A stretch of DNA of 64,000 nt from Leptodontidium sp. MPI-SDFR-AT-0119. Lineage: Eukaryota > Ascomycota > Leotiomycetes > Helotiales > Leptodontidiaceae. Below are positions 37,036 to 49,000 of this stretch, in pieces (within the stretch, counting starts at the first letter, position 1; each line of letters opens with the position of its first letter). Under the pieces are notes generated by a model that was not told the origin of the DNA, searched no databases, and saw only the letters and a program-made list of their open reading frames with translations. The stretch lies in NCBI GenBank assembly GCA_020726505.1, contig JAHLEZ010000019.1:62001-126000 (forward strand). The letters are read 5' to 3'. The position numbers and the translations under genes were made by a program.

Positions 37036-39147
37036 GCCACAGGCTCGAGAGGGAAGAGTTTCATATCAATTGTCAAATTCATGCATCAGATACGGCGTTT
37101 TTACATTTACATTCGATACCATTTTTCACAGGCTGGTTTATATGCATTTGGGGAAGATGTGGGCATACCACTATTTTTGGTCTCGGTTTGGGACTTTACG
37201 GTCAGACGGCCAGAAACTCATGTCTTCATACATGGGTCGAACAAAAGTGACGGGATGGGATGGGTAGAGAAGCTGAGCTATATAGTGAGCAGCTGTAATG
37301 GGAATGGAGGGGAGGGGTGAGAGGAGAGGGGAAAGATGATTTGACTTTTAGCACTGTAATTAGATGTTGTTGTTGGTGTTGTGCATATGAGAAGAATAGA
37401 AAGAAGGAAAGAAATATTCAAATGCCTGTGCTTCCAGTTCCTCGTCCTAAATTGATAGTGTTTGATTAATTGTTTTCATCTCTTCAAGAATTTCTAGGGC
37501 TTCCCCCTAGATATCTGCTTGAGATTAACTATTTAACCTTTTTGCAAGTGAGCGTTTGCCTGACGAGAGGATGAGAATTGCCCACGTTTCGAGGTTAGTT
37601 AGTCATCACAATTACCTTTCCTTCTATAAAGAATTCGTCCCGATACATCTTTCGCACGTCTTGATTCTTGAACATCAAATCTCGCCTAGATTTCGCTGCC
37701 CTCCCAAACAATGAGGGAAAATAAGCTGGATGCCCAGAAAAGTTATCCTTCCACCGAATCGCCTAGATCGACACTTGTGAAACTCACAATTTCCATTTCG
37801 GTCTCATAGCCCTCTCTCGTCTTCGTGACAAAATAGGATTCGGCAATACGTAAGATAATGTCAGCGAGAGAGGTGAGAGGGAAGGGGGATATATGTGTTC
37901 AGCGGCATTTGGATGTTCTTGATGAAGGGGTAGGGTTAACGAGATGTTGGCTTGAGAAATGAAGCCGACCTCGCTTACGAGTCAAGTAAACAATGGAACG
38001 CAACTGTGTCTACTAGTAGGTAGGAATATCGCGTAATCGGGCAATTGATTATTGTGCAACTCAGGTTTCTCATCATCTAGATAGTAAGAGAAGAGAACTA
38101 CTCCACTCTATTTTTGGAGGGACCCTTTGATTGCTGAGTCCGAGGATGGGGTACGATGGGAATTTCAAAAATCAACATTGAGAAAGTGAAGTTCGGCTTG
38201 GTTTACTACTATCCCCCTTTTAATGAATACAGAGGACTCAATACCGGTGATTAGGTAAAATTGCTTATTTACGCACGTCTTTAGGTATTCATATTTTGAA
38301 CAAAGATTCGCGCGTCCACTGGACTTTCAATATGGAAAGATTTGATGTTATTGTACATTGGTATCATCACTTTCGCAGGAGTTCAGTGTCTCGTGGGTAA
38401 TTTACCACTTTACAGTAGTACGCCGGCTTATCACATTTCAGAGATTCAACCCGAGTCTTCTGTTGAGTTCCAGTCTATACCGCACTTGGGCACCGTCTAG
38501 TAAATGACCTGGTGAAGAACTTAGACCCTCTGCTTGAATCGTAACATTTCAGCTGGGAGTTCAAAGTATCGGGATTGAATCAGCACTCAAAACAAATGTA
38601 ATCATATTACAGATTAACTGATTGATCTCCTGCTAGCTACCGTTTCTCCTTGTGTTTTTACAATTCCAGCCTCCCGAAATTGATTTCCTTTCCACAAACC
38701 GAACGTCGAGGAAGGTCAATTTGACCTGACAGAAGTCAGGTATTGACGAGTAGGTACTGAAGGTTAGTTGAACACCTCTAATTGATCTACCTCGCCACTC
38801 GTTTCTTTGCTACTTGAACTGGTGTCAAAGGAATGGTTCTAGAGTTGTGGTCTCCTAGCTACGCCCGCTTCTAATGGCGTTAGTAATACGAAGGACTTGA
38901 GGCGTGTTTAAGTTGGACATCATGCGGAAGAGAGGTAGGTCACTTATAATCACAAGACAAGTTATGACCGCTAAATATTTTATGTTCCGATTCCATATGC
39001 CTGCAGTGTTCACTGCTTGATATCTATGGCCCAAACGCCAGCCCTTACATTCCTTTCATGCACTTTTCCATTCCGTCATCAATCATCGCAGTCATTTCGT
39101 TTCGTTTTGTAATACCACCAGCCTCAACTTTCACATCTCCAGGATGA
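37036..39147. other. Convergent spacer of about 2.1 kb
   Basis: AT-richer than the flanking genes, with no open frame of note beyond the first 300 bases. It should carry the 3' ends of the CFEM and BAR-SH3 transcripts. Nothing else is recognised. Confidence 0.5.
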
Positions 39148-40653
39148 TCAGGTGAGCTTGCAGTAATTCGCCGGGAAGCTGCCCTTCACTCCACGTAATT
39201 CGCCATCCCACCAATCGTCTGTACTGTCTGTTTTCTTGATGACCTTGATCTGGTCTCCTTCTCTGAAACTCAGATCGCCTTCGCTCTGTCCTTGGAAATC
39301 GTACAGAGCTACGGCAAAGATACCGAAGTTTTGAGATCCGATTCGTTTCGGTGGGGGAGGTGGGGGCTTCTTCTTCTGGATTGTACTGTTTGAGGTCGAG
39401 GAGCGTTGGAAGTAATCCATAGAAGGCCCTGCGGGAGAATGTGCTGAATAGGAAGACACGGGAGTCAAGTGGGTTGAATAGTCTGGAGGCGAGTAGGCTG
39501 GTGTGGGCTCTGGGGAAGGTGTGGGTTGAGGAGCGGGAGGAGCGAAAGCCGGAATGGAATTTGAGGAGGGAATTCGCATCACACGTTTTTCTGGATGTGG
39601 AGATACCGATTGAGACCCAAGGCCGTGTGCCGAGGGTTGTCGATTTGCGAAGCCATTTCGGACATTCAGGCCTGTAGTTGATGGCTTGCGAGCACCGTCA
39701 TCCCCCATCGCCATTGGCTGATGAATGGCTTTTCCACGAGCAATAACTGGGATCCCTTCAATATCTTTTTGGGTTGGCTTAAAATCATTACTCCAAGTTG
39801 ATATGACCTCTTCCATCGGAGGTGGTGGGGAAGCAAAGCCAGTGTCCTCAGAGTAATTGTGGAGGGCCGTATAGTATTGTGCCAAAATGGTATTTTGAAT
39901 CAAAATCTGAACAGCGAGGAGATGAGGAAGGATCGAAAAGGCGGCGGCGATAATGGGAGGGAGAGTTTCTCGAAGGGATTCGTCTGCGAATTTGAAGTCC
40001 TGGTTGAATGTCAGTTACAGTGCTTCAGACATTGAGTCTGGGAAACATACTTCTGCAGCCTTGGCCAATTCCTCTTCAGCCTTCACCAGAGCAGCATTCT
40101 CCCGATCCGTACGTTTGACTTTTCTTTGATAGTTGTTGACTTTGTCAATGTACCGCTCCCAATCCAGCCTCTTGTTATCCCTCTTCTTAATGACCTTTCG
40201 TATGGGTTGAATGTAGTCCTTTGCTTCTGTAGCAGGTTTGATGACTCGAGACTCCATCATGTTAACCTCTTCCAAAAGATCAGTCTTCAAGTCCGTGAAC
40301 ACATCCTTCAATTTCGAGGTTCGATCGAGTTGGAGGCGCGAAGTCATAACAGGGTCTTTGCCGTGCCCATCTCCAGCTCCCACAATAGGATTGTACAGCT
40401 CCTCGAACAAGGTGGTCGTGGATACGTTGATACCGAGAATCGATACCCAGCTGTCCCTCCAAGCTTTCGAAGCTTCAATGATCTGTTATACAATACAAGA
40501 TTAGCCATGACTCTCGAAACCCCCCACCAATTCACCAACCTTTGTGAGCATTTCATCTGCATCCTCGTAATCGTTGAGCATGACAGATACACTGCCTTTG
40601 TCTCCAGCTCCCTTGTGCGTAAGCTTGCCAAATTGGCGATGCAACGAATTCAT
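39148..40653 (-). CDS. BAR-SH3 domain protein (amphiphysin-like)
   Basis: Three exons on the minus strand: 40653-40540, 40482-40051, 39999-39148, giving 465 aa. Exon joins restore MLTK|IIEASKAWRDSW and KAAE|DFKFADESL. An N-terminal BAR domain (about residues 15-240) is rich in charged helices (KDYIQPIRKVIKKRDNKRLDWERY). A Pro/Ser-rich linker follows, with the SH3-ligand-like run KKKPPPPPPKR. A C-terminal SH3 domain starts at about 408 with ALYDFQGQSEGDLSFREGD and ends WWDGELRGVKGSFPANYCKL. Such proteins bend membranes and tie them to actin during endocytosis. The start differs from the MSFKGF of Rvs167/Hob1, so this is the other BAR-SH3 group of filamentous fungi. No defects seen. Confidence 0.93.
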
Positions 40654-41464
40654 GGTGATGAATTAGTCGGTCTGCGTAACTGTGGGTTGCAATCTTGGTA
40701 GGTATGTAAAGACTGGGCTGTGCCAATCTCGGTGATGGGACTGGGAGGTTATTAAGAGGAGAAGGACAGGAGATGAGGGAGAGGAAGAAGAAGAAGGAAA
40801 GACAATTGGCACAGCCTTGCCACGTGAAAGGACCGCAATTAGGTCGAGATGGAAGATGTTGACAAGCGCAAGTGCAAGTGCTTGCTTGCTTTCTTGCTGC
40901 GGTGGGATGAGGATGAAACGCTTGTAGGCGGGGGGAAAGCAGGGCAGGGCAGGGCAGCGCGCAGCCAACAGCTCTCTCCGCCTAAAAGACTCAACACTGA
41001 CTACCTAGGTACCTACACTCGGAAATGCGGCAAAGAAAGCATAAACGTGGTCACTGGCGCAAACGAGTGGCCCAGGATGTTGGTGAACGCGACGCCGCCA
41101 TCCAGATGAGGCATATTGTCAGCTCTGGTACGCATTTGACATGATTGCAGGAAGAAAAGCAATGGCAGGGAGGGACTGCAGACGATACTTTTATTTTGCT
41201 TGGCCCGACGAGGCTGCCAGATAGATGATTGGCTGCGAGGAAAGGTTTATTTGAGTAGCACGTGACTACCTGTTCTGTCTCGTGGAAAGCAAGGCAAGGG
41301 CGCGTCGCGTATGCTCGGGAGGAGGTTTACAATTTGTTCCGCACATCTGCATCTTGACATCCAACTACAACGGCAACGGCCAACCACCAGACGCCTATTG
41401 ACCGATGCATTGACGACCCAAATGACTATGAGGCCATGACTCACTCCACACTGCTGAAGATACC
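40654..41464. other. Divergent promoter region (BAR-SH3 / DUF2439)
   Basis: About 810 bp between two start codons facing away from each other, so it holds both promoters. It contains GGGCA repeats (GGGCAGGGCAGGGCAG near 40,942) and AGGTACCTAC-like sequence. No TATA box is evident. Confidence 0.5.
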
Positions 41465-44400
41465 ATGGCGATGACCTCCGCCCATCTAGGGACAATGTCT
41501 GCCTCTCTAGATGTCCCGCCTTCACAAAACACCGCGCCCGTTCTCGAATTCCGATGTCTTTACACTGCAGATATCCGGCGGAAGCAGAAACGATGGCAGG
41601 ATGGCCGGCTGAAGTTCCACACTTTCAACAAGCGGGTTATGGTCTACGATGAGAAGTCAAATTTCGTGGGAGATACACATTGGAAGGGAGGTCTGGACTT
41701 TGAGGAAGGCGAAGAGCTGGAGCTGGAGAGAGGAGGCATATTGGTTGAAGTTGGAGAATGTATTGGGAAGAGGGACCAAGATCTCACCGAGCTGGTTGAC
41801 AAACGAGTGAAGGAAAGAGAAGAGAGGGTGGCAGCGAAAGTTGTCAATGTTTCTCCATCCTTCCTCAGGGTTCAAGGCACCCCATCCGGATCAGCACACC
41901 TACGCCCCAAACCACTAAATGCTATGTTAACACCAAGTAGCCATTATGGCAGAGCAGTTGTGCCAAACACTTCGCCATTCGAGGAGAGACAAGCCACAAA
42001 TCGAAGTGAGAATGAACCACCAGCTAAGAGAAGGAAGCAAAATGACACAACCTCCAGCAAGAATGGCTATGCTCAAAATCTCATGGGTGCGACTTTGTCG
42101 TTGAGTTCGTCGAAGCCCTCGAGCACTCCAACAATAAGATACGAGCCATTCAAAGCACGGCCGATCCAGCCGACGGCCTCAGAAGCTATTGACCTTACGA
42201 TGGATGACGAGGAAGAGCGGAGAGCTAGTGATGCCAGGCGCAAGATTGCAAAAGAGCAACGAGCTGCGATTGAACGACCTCCCCCCAGGCAGAAAAGGGT
42301 TAAGAAGTTTCCTCCACCCAAAAGCGGGTACGCTAGCAATTTGACTGGAACACCGCTCATGCTGTCTCGATCTGAACCCAAGCCTGTTGTGAGGACAAAC
42401 ACGGCAAAGTTACAGGTTCAACAACGAAGCTTTGAGAACGAAGGCTCTGCATCAGAAACCGAAGATGGCTTCATGGAAGTCGAACCACCTCCCAAGCGAG
42501 TCTCTCATCCGGCGACGAAACAATCAGTGGTTCAGACGAGCCATCAGGCCATTGAACAATCCTCGGAAGAAGAAGAAGAAGAAGAAGAAGAAGAAGAAGA
42601 AGAAGAAGAAGAAGAAGAAGATTACTCTATTGACACTTCACCACCCCCGAAAGTAGCTACCGAGATAGCGAGGAAATCGAAAGAGTCACCTCATCATGCC
42701 AGAGACCAAGTCGATCCAGATTCTTGTACCGAGGAGGAGGATAGCTTTGTGGATATCGAACCTCCGCCAAAGAGGCTACCAGACAAAGCAACGAAAGTAT
42801 CCAAGGAATCGATCGCACGAAACAGAGCGTTGGAACAATATTCCTCTATAGTTGATTCTTCTCTAAAAAGATCTTCGAAAATGCCGAAAATACAGGAGGT
42901 TCCTGCTACAAGACAAATCAAGGCCCCAAAAGCAAACCAAAGCTTCCAGTCTTGGTCCTCGTCCCCTCCACGGTTGGATTACGCGACGCCTGTTTTGCAG
43001 CGTGGTGGAAGTTTCAGCACCTCTGCTATACTGAAATCATCCACTGTTGAGCCCACTCCAGACCGACCCATGTCTGCATTGCGGATAAAATCTAGACCTG
43101 CCCGGAAGATGATGATGCTAATAAACCGTCCGACTCCACGGCCGTCTGCTTTGAATACCTCTTTTGAGAGCAGTATGCAAATCGCTCAACCTCCGCAAAA
43201 GCCGACAACTGCTTCAAACGAAGTGATGCTTTCTCAAGCTACGATCAAATTGAACGAATTCTGCGAGAAGCAGCAAGCTGAATTGGAGGCACGGTTGAAC
43301 CGCATTGGATCCAAGCCACACTTGGGAGATATGTCATCCTCTAACCCTGACAGTGGAATAGACCATCAGACAATGGACCTCCTTTTGACTCGCAAAGCCA
43401 AGCCTGTGCAGAAGCAAGCGGAAATGGTTCGGCCTGCTGTTTCCAAACCAAGTCTGGTTGACACGCGCAAATCACCAAATAAGCCTGTTGGAGTACCATC
43501 TGGGACGAAACCTACGGCAAGCTACGAGCAATGTGCTGTTAAGAATCAAGGGTCAAGTCAGACGAAGGATGATACTGCTTCTCCAAGGGCAGCACCGGTG
43601 CGGAAACAACAAGTCCTGCCGAACCCTGGGCCCTCAAAACCTGCACCCCCAATGAGCAGAATTCAGGATTCGAGAATGGACAGACAAACGTCAGCGGTCG
43701 CTTCCCATGTCGCCGAGGAAGTTTCTTCTGCGAGCAATCAGGTGGATGAATCTGCATCTACCGCCCCAGAAACCTCTGAAACCCCGTTAAGAGACCGTAT
43801 CGAAGAAACAGACACTACTAATAACGAACCAACCGCAAACTTGCAAATACTAAAGACTGAGAGGTTACCGGCGACAGATATACACAAGCCACCACTTGAA
43901 CCAGGGACGACTGACAAGATGGCAAGTTTCAAGGAGCCATTTGACGACGAACTAAAATCTACTGACCCGGAAGTCTTGAGAGAATCAAACTCTCGAGACG
44001 TCGTGATAGACAGGCAATTCCCTGCTACTGTCCATGAAAGTCCCAAAGGAAATGTATCTCCTTCGAACGGCGAGAGCGAGAAGTGCCCAGCTGGCCAGGC
44101 CAGGGAACAATCACCAGTTTCGCCAGCTCCAAGATCGAGCCATGTTGAAGTCCTTGAGCATATTGGTGGCCCTATTCAGTCTTCAACGGCTCGTTTCCGA
44201 GCAATGATAAATCCCTCATCAAACGCGAGAAAATTGCCACCCAGGACCGCCTCGCCGCCTATCGAGTCAACAAATTCTCACCCTTTGAATCCTTCCACAG
44301 GCGAACCTGCCACAAACGAGGCGGTGGTCAAAGCTGTCCCCAAATCTGTCGTCGTCGCTGAGGAGGCGTTGAACGAAAGGCCAGAGCCTTGCAGTGGCCC

Positions 44401-44770
44401 AGGCTTCAGCTCTGCAGCGAAATCTGCAGCCCTAAGCACCCCAGACTTGGCGGGCGACAGTTCGAGAATAGGGCCACCAAGGGCGAGACTGGCAAATCCT
44501 GCCACCCGTGGCAAGTCTCTTCAGACTTTAGCTGCGAGTACTGTGGATACAATGAATCCTTTGTTTAATCCTATGCCTCCACCAGCTCCAAGGATTTCGA
44601 TCCGAGCCGAACGGAATTTGGTGAGGGACGAGAGCGATGTTGACAGGGCAAGCGAAAGGCTGCGAGAAGCACCTCCAGATGGGCCCTGGAGTCGAGAGGC
44701 ATTCGACCTTTTTGGGCTTCATGGGCCTCCCAGGGTAGACACTGGGCGGTCAGGAATTCCCGCTACCTAG
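41465..44770 (+). CDS. DUF2439 protein, Mte1/Dbl2/ZGRF1 N-terminus-like
   Basis: A single exon of 1101 aa starting in good context (ACCATGG). Residues 27-100 form a DUF2439 domain (LEFRCLYTADIRRKQKRWQDG...VMVYDEKSNFVGDTHWKG...LVEVGE). This is the family of yeast Mte1, fission-yeast Dbl2 and the N-terminus of human ZGRF1, which bind the Mph1/Fml1/FANCM helicase and D-loops in recombination and telomere care. The rest is long and disordered. It has two copies of a GYAxNLxGxxLxLS motif (about residues 201 and 288), repeated EPPPKR-type blocks, a run of 18 Glu (368-385), and many SP/TP sites that could be CDK targets. No ZGRF1 helicase part is present, as in other fungi. It is about four times longer than Mte1 (my recollection of the yeast size). 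Confidence 0.85.
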   Translation: MAMTSAHLGTMSASLDVPPSQNTAPVLEFRCLYTADIRRKQKRWQDGRLKFHTFNKRVMVYDEKSNFVGDTHWKGGLDFEEGEELELERGGILVEVGECIGKRDQDLTELVDKRVKEREERVAAKVVNVSPSFLRVQGTPSGSAHLRPKPLNAMLTPSSHYGRAVVPNTSPFEERQATNRSENEPPAKRRKQNDTTSSKNGYAQNLMGATLSLSSSKPSSTPTIRYEPFKARPIQPTASEAIDLTMDDEEERRASDARRKIAKEQRAAIERPPPRQKRVKKFPPPKSGYASNLTGTPLMLSRSEPKPVVRTNTAKLQVQQRSFENEGSASETEDGFMEVEPPPKRVSHPATKQSVVQTSHQAIEQSSEEEEEEEEEEEEEEEEEEDYSIDTSPPPKVATEIARKSKESPHHARDQVDPDSCTEEEDSFVDIEPPPKRLPDKATKVSKESIARNRALEQYSSIVDSSLKRSSKMPKIQEVPATRQIKAPKANQSFQSWSSSPPRLDYATPVLQRGGSFSTSAILKSSTVEPTPDRPMSALRIKSRPARKMMMLINRPTPRPSALNTSFESSMQIAQPPQKPTTASNEVMLSQATIKLNEFCEKQQAELEARLNRIGSKPHLGDMSSSNPDSGIDHQTMDLLLTRKAKPVQKQAEMVRPAVSKPSLVDTRKSPNKPVGVPSGTKPTASYEQCAVKNQGSSQTKDDTASPRAAPVRKQQVLPNPGPSKPAPPMSRIQDSRMDRQTSAVASHVAEEVSSASNQVDESASTAPETSETPLRDRIEETDTTNNEPTANLQILKTERLPATDIHKPPLEPGTTDKMASFKEPFDDELKSTDPEVLRESNSRDVVIDRQFPATVHESPKGNVSPSNGESEKCPAGQAREQSPVSPAPRSSHVEVLEHIGGPIQSSTARFRAMINPSSNARKLPPRTASPPIESTNSHPLNPSTGEPATNEAVVKAVPKSVVVAEEALNERPEPCSGPGFSSAAKSAALSTPDLAGDSSRIGPPRARLANPATRGKSLQTLAASTVDTMNPLFNPMPPPAPRISIRAERNLVRDESDVDRASERLREAPPDGPWSREAFDLFGLHGPPRVDTGRSGIPAT
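42566..42619 (+). repeat. In-frame (GAA)18 trinucleotide repeat
   Basis: Eighteen pure GAA codons inside the DUF2439 gene, encoding an acidic run. Perfect purity suggests length variation between strains. Confidence 0.95.
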
Positions 44771-46052
44771 CTAACTATCGATGCTACACAGGCTTTGCTG
44801 TGCAATCAATACGCATTTTGGATCATATTTTTGTCATGTGTGAGACACTTCTAAGATACTGAATTGACGTCACGAAGCCTCTTCCGGTCTCTCTTTACTA
44901 TATCAATTGACGGCTCCATCAAGCTTTGATGTTTCCTCTTCTGAAACTTTGAGGCTTTTCCCACGATGACTCGGCATCTCAATTGCTTCACTTCAACTCC
45001 GGAGATAAGAAGTGACCGTGACTCATTCACGTGGGAGGCCTTCAATGAGGCTGAATAGCAGTCGCAAAGGAGAGATGCGGACGGGGCAAAAGGGCAGATG
45101 GCATGTCTGCCTGTTTCCACACCCCACTGCATTCATTACACTTTACTTTGCACTTTGCACTTTGCACTTTCCTATTCCACGAGGCTTTACAACTTTGAAA
45201 CAGTTGTTCTTTGCAGTTATGTGTTCCAAGGTAGGTTGGCAGGTTATCGTGCCTTTCGTGCCTTTCGGGCTTCGCCACCCAGGGGACCGGCGCGATGAGG
45301 TCAGAATATTGTTTGCACGCAATTCGATTCTGGTTCTCCTGAGGGTGCTGGCGGCGCCTGCTTCTGGGCTATTTTGTGCAAGCCGATGCTGCTGCTGCTC
45401 CACTGAGGTGCAGCCTCAGCCACGATTCAGATCGAGTTGCGCAGCACTTCGTTTCCGGCAGCCAATCAAATGGCCTACCCACCCTGCCACCTCCATTTGG
45501 TGCCGCGCCTCGTCGCAACCGGATCTCCCCGCGCCCAATCGTTGAGGAACAATCAAAAGTGCATTCATTTGATGGCTGCGCGCAACCATTATGCAGTCGC
45601 GCGCAGGCTACGGACACCTTTTTACCGCTCAATCAGATCTTGCCCTGACTGGTTTGCAAGTACGTGTCGCCCTCATTTCGACACCGAAATGCTGCCCTGG
45701 CGTTGGGTCGGTTGACGTCGGGCGGCGCTCGCCCTTGACGTCTTTCCGCTGCCTTTTCTGCCTCATGGCGGAGCCCTGCGCCCACCTCTCCTCGATATAT
45801 ACAGAGTATCTCTCTCGCCGCTGCACAGGTAGGTCAGATCTTTATTATTCATTCCGCTTGACACTCGTCAACTGTTTTCCAACCTTTTCATTATTTCATT
45901 CTGTATAGAAGGCCCCGGGCCACCGCTCTCGCACATCAACCAGCCAGCACAAGTGCCCGTGTCGATGGATGCCTGACATCGAGCCCGCCAACCACAGCAA
46001 CTGTCAGCCTCGAGTCCTCCCTCACCCACCAAATATTTCCTTTCTCTCAACC
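44771..46052. other. Spacer of about 1.3 kb with promoter of the first zinc/TM gene
   Basis: Contains a CRE-like palindrome TGACGTCA at 44865-44872 and a 7-bp tandem repeat (ACTTTGC) at 45145-45170. The last 300 bp hold a TATATA at about 45,797 and a CT-rich leader. The open frames within (for example 45012-45545) show no domain. An upstream in-frame ATG at 45,969 could extend the next protein by 28 residues. Confidence 0.5.
45145..45170 (+). repeat. Tandem 7-bp repeat (ACTTTGC), 3.7 units
   Basis: Perfect heptamer repeat about 900 bp upstream of the next start codon. Confidence 0.85.
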
Positions 46053-49000
46053 ATGGACGCCAGAGACAGACCTTCGCGCCGGCATGGTACGAGCCAGACA
46101 CCGCGATCTAAACATCGCATGTCCCTTTCCATCAGAACTGCCACCCATACGACCCCGCCAGCGATACAGCAAGCTACCCCGCCCTCCCAACCGTACCCCA
46201 TATACCCTCTGCCCATACCGAGAGAGAAGGAAGCAAGAGCGGTAGAGCTCTACATACAGTACTGTGATGCGCAGCTGAAGGAGAAGGTTGAAACCAGTCA
46301 AATAGAACCTCAGTCCGCGGCCAGCCATCGCGGAGGCTACCACTTGACTGTCCCTGGACCTCCAACTGCCCACTCTGTGGCCTCCTTCACTTCTTCGAAA
46401 TACAGCTTACCTGTGTCCACCTACGATGCTAATACTGACTTATCGTCGGTCCTCTCATTTGAGGATGAAGACGAACCGACATCCGCGGCGGTAAAAAATG
46501 AAGGCGAATTGATGTCTTTTGACGGCAAAAAGATCAAACAACGACGGAGGAAAAGGCTTTCTCCTGTAGCAAGGGCGAAAGCTGCACTAGTCCGTCACCT
46601 GGGATCCTGCTGGGTGTGCCGTAGTCGCAGAGTCAAGGTAAGCTTCAAAGTCCTTCCTATTTGGCTTCAAGATCTAATAGAAATTAGTGCCCTTTGGAAC
46701 ACCACGATGTCGACGTCCTTAAAAGCCTCCGTCTAAAACGTTTTGAAGCACAACGCCCAAAGGCCGACAACAACTCCAGTTCCTCCATGTCAAGCTCATC
46801 ACAGCAAACCGCCACCTCGGTGCGTGCATGGCCAAATACAGGAGCAGGATTCTCGCAAAGTGACACTTTGATGGGTATTGGAGGTATCGGAGGCGACCTG
46901 AACGCGACTCTGGAAAACGTCGATACAAGCCAGCTAGATATTCAATCACCAGGAGGCGCGGCATATGGCGAAATAAGTCTTGATGTCCCAGCCCCACCTT
47001 TGCGTTCGCTCGGCGAATCTCATATGGCTGAATTTGGACCAAATCCATACAGCTCGTACCAAGACGGACAGATGCTCGTCCTGGGTGCGCGACGGGAAGG
47101 AATTTTCTACTGTCAGCACCTGGATGGACTCTGCCTCGACATTTTTGGTACCGATGAGGAGCTGCAGATCCACTTCCAGTATGCCCATTTCGCATTCAAT
47201 AGGATTACGCCAGCGCACCGCTTCGTATGCTTGAGCTGCACGCATTTCAACGACGACATTGTGGGACCTTGTTCGAACTGCCTGTCAGTAGGAACCATCG
47301 AGCTCTGGATCTATGGAAACTTCATCCGTAATCCGACCTTCCAGCGTCATGCCCCAGACGCACAAGACATTGCCAACTGGACACCCACGACTTTCTTCTC
47401 TTCTACCTACCCAACCTCCAACCTGGACCAATGGGATCAAGAATTGAACAGTGGAAACTTCGGCGGCTACACAAACACAAATACCGACAATTTCGACTTC
47501 CAGGGCGGTAATTTCGGTGGCTCGCAGTACGATTACCAGCCCTCGAATCACTCGAGCTATAGCACGAACCATTTCCAAGGAAATATGTTCAACAACGCGC
47601 GCCAGCTAGCTATATCCCACAACCATTTCTCAGCACAGATCACACTCGATTCATCAGTTCCTGGCGCTAGCTTGTTTAACCAAGGGCCAGAAAGTCTATC
47701 TATATTAGATACGGCAAGTTTTGAGATTCTCAGCTTCCTGACAAAGGATTTCGAATTCAAAGGCTTGTGTCGGGAGGCCCTCACGAAGCTAAGCCAGGAG
47801 AGGTTCATCGAGAACTTTCGCCGACTTCTTGAGCACTACTGCCTTGAGCTCAAGACCGCAGCACAGGTTTCTCAGGAGCGACAGGCCATTCGCATGTTGC
47901 GCAAGAAGGCTCGATGGCTTGCTACGCAGATATCGTACGAGTTTCGAGACGGGGAAGACGACGGCGGCCGCGCATCCATGCGGGCTCTTGTCAGGCAGAA
48001 TGTGGACAAAAGGCTGCAGCTTGAACAATTCCTCGCCCAGGGAAATTCCAAAACCGACCCTTCAACGAGAGATCCTGCCCCAAACGAAGATGCCAAATCG
48101 GAACGGAGCGACGATAGTGACGAGGAAGAGGTGGAGTTTGAAAACTTGAAGCAGATGGAAACTTTCCTCACCGCGGGGGAAGCTTTTACTCATCTGAAAA
48201 AGAATCTGGACGATTTCATTCACCCAGAATCTCGCAAAGAATCTAAGGATCACCAAAGTCTGGGGACCAAAGTGCCAGGGGATAAAACTACAGAGGGCCT
48301 CTCGATAATTCCCCAGGCACTGTCTACCCCGCAATTGAGAGGACCAGAAGAAGAACTGGATATAGAGCGAGAGCTAAAGCTGGAAGAGCAGGTGGAGGTG
48401 AACGAAGCAGAAGGGGCACCTCAGGCCCGCAGTCCTTGCGTTGTTCAACCAAGTGATGTTACAGCTCCCTGGTATCGGCGAGTATGGGCTGACTACGCAA
48501 CCTCGGTCGCCAATGAGATTGGTTCGGGTCTTCTTCATGATCTTTTGAGGAAATTGAGCTTTCTACCAGTTCTCGATGGGCAATCTAGGGTCCCTTGGAT
48601 ATGTGTAAGCAGCTCGAGATTGGATATTTCGGACTGTCGAAAATTAATCACAGGACTAGGCGTGTGGGCAAAAACTTCATGCAGATATTGTCTGTCTCTC
48701 CCCAGGCTCATCTGATCAGCTCATGCAAGTCTTAGCTCAAGACATCAGCTCAGCACAACCAACATCGATACCTCAGACTGAATCATGGACCACACCAAGT
48801 AATTCACAGGCTACACCTATCACACAAGACGGTGCTTTATCATCTCAACATGCCTCGGAGTCTGGAATTGAGTTATCCACTCGTCAGAAGGCTTCCATCG
48901 CAACTGCAGCTTCAATAGCTGATCGGCAATTTATCTTGCTGTGCGTCAACTACCAAACTTACGACACTCGATTAGCACAGATCGAAGTCACCCAGACAGC

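Noticed and set aside
44865..44872. CRE-like TGACGTCA palindrome
   Set aside because: It is just downstream of the DUF2439 gene and 1.2 kb from the next start; a single 8-mer is not enough to call a regulatory site.
45012..45545. 177-codon plus-strand frame in the spacer before the first zinc/TM gene
   Set aside because: Includes the ACTTTGC repeat and Cys runs from a CTG-rich tract; no domain or splice support.
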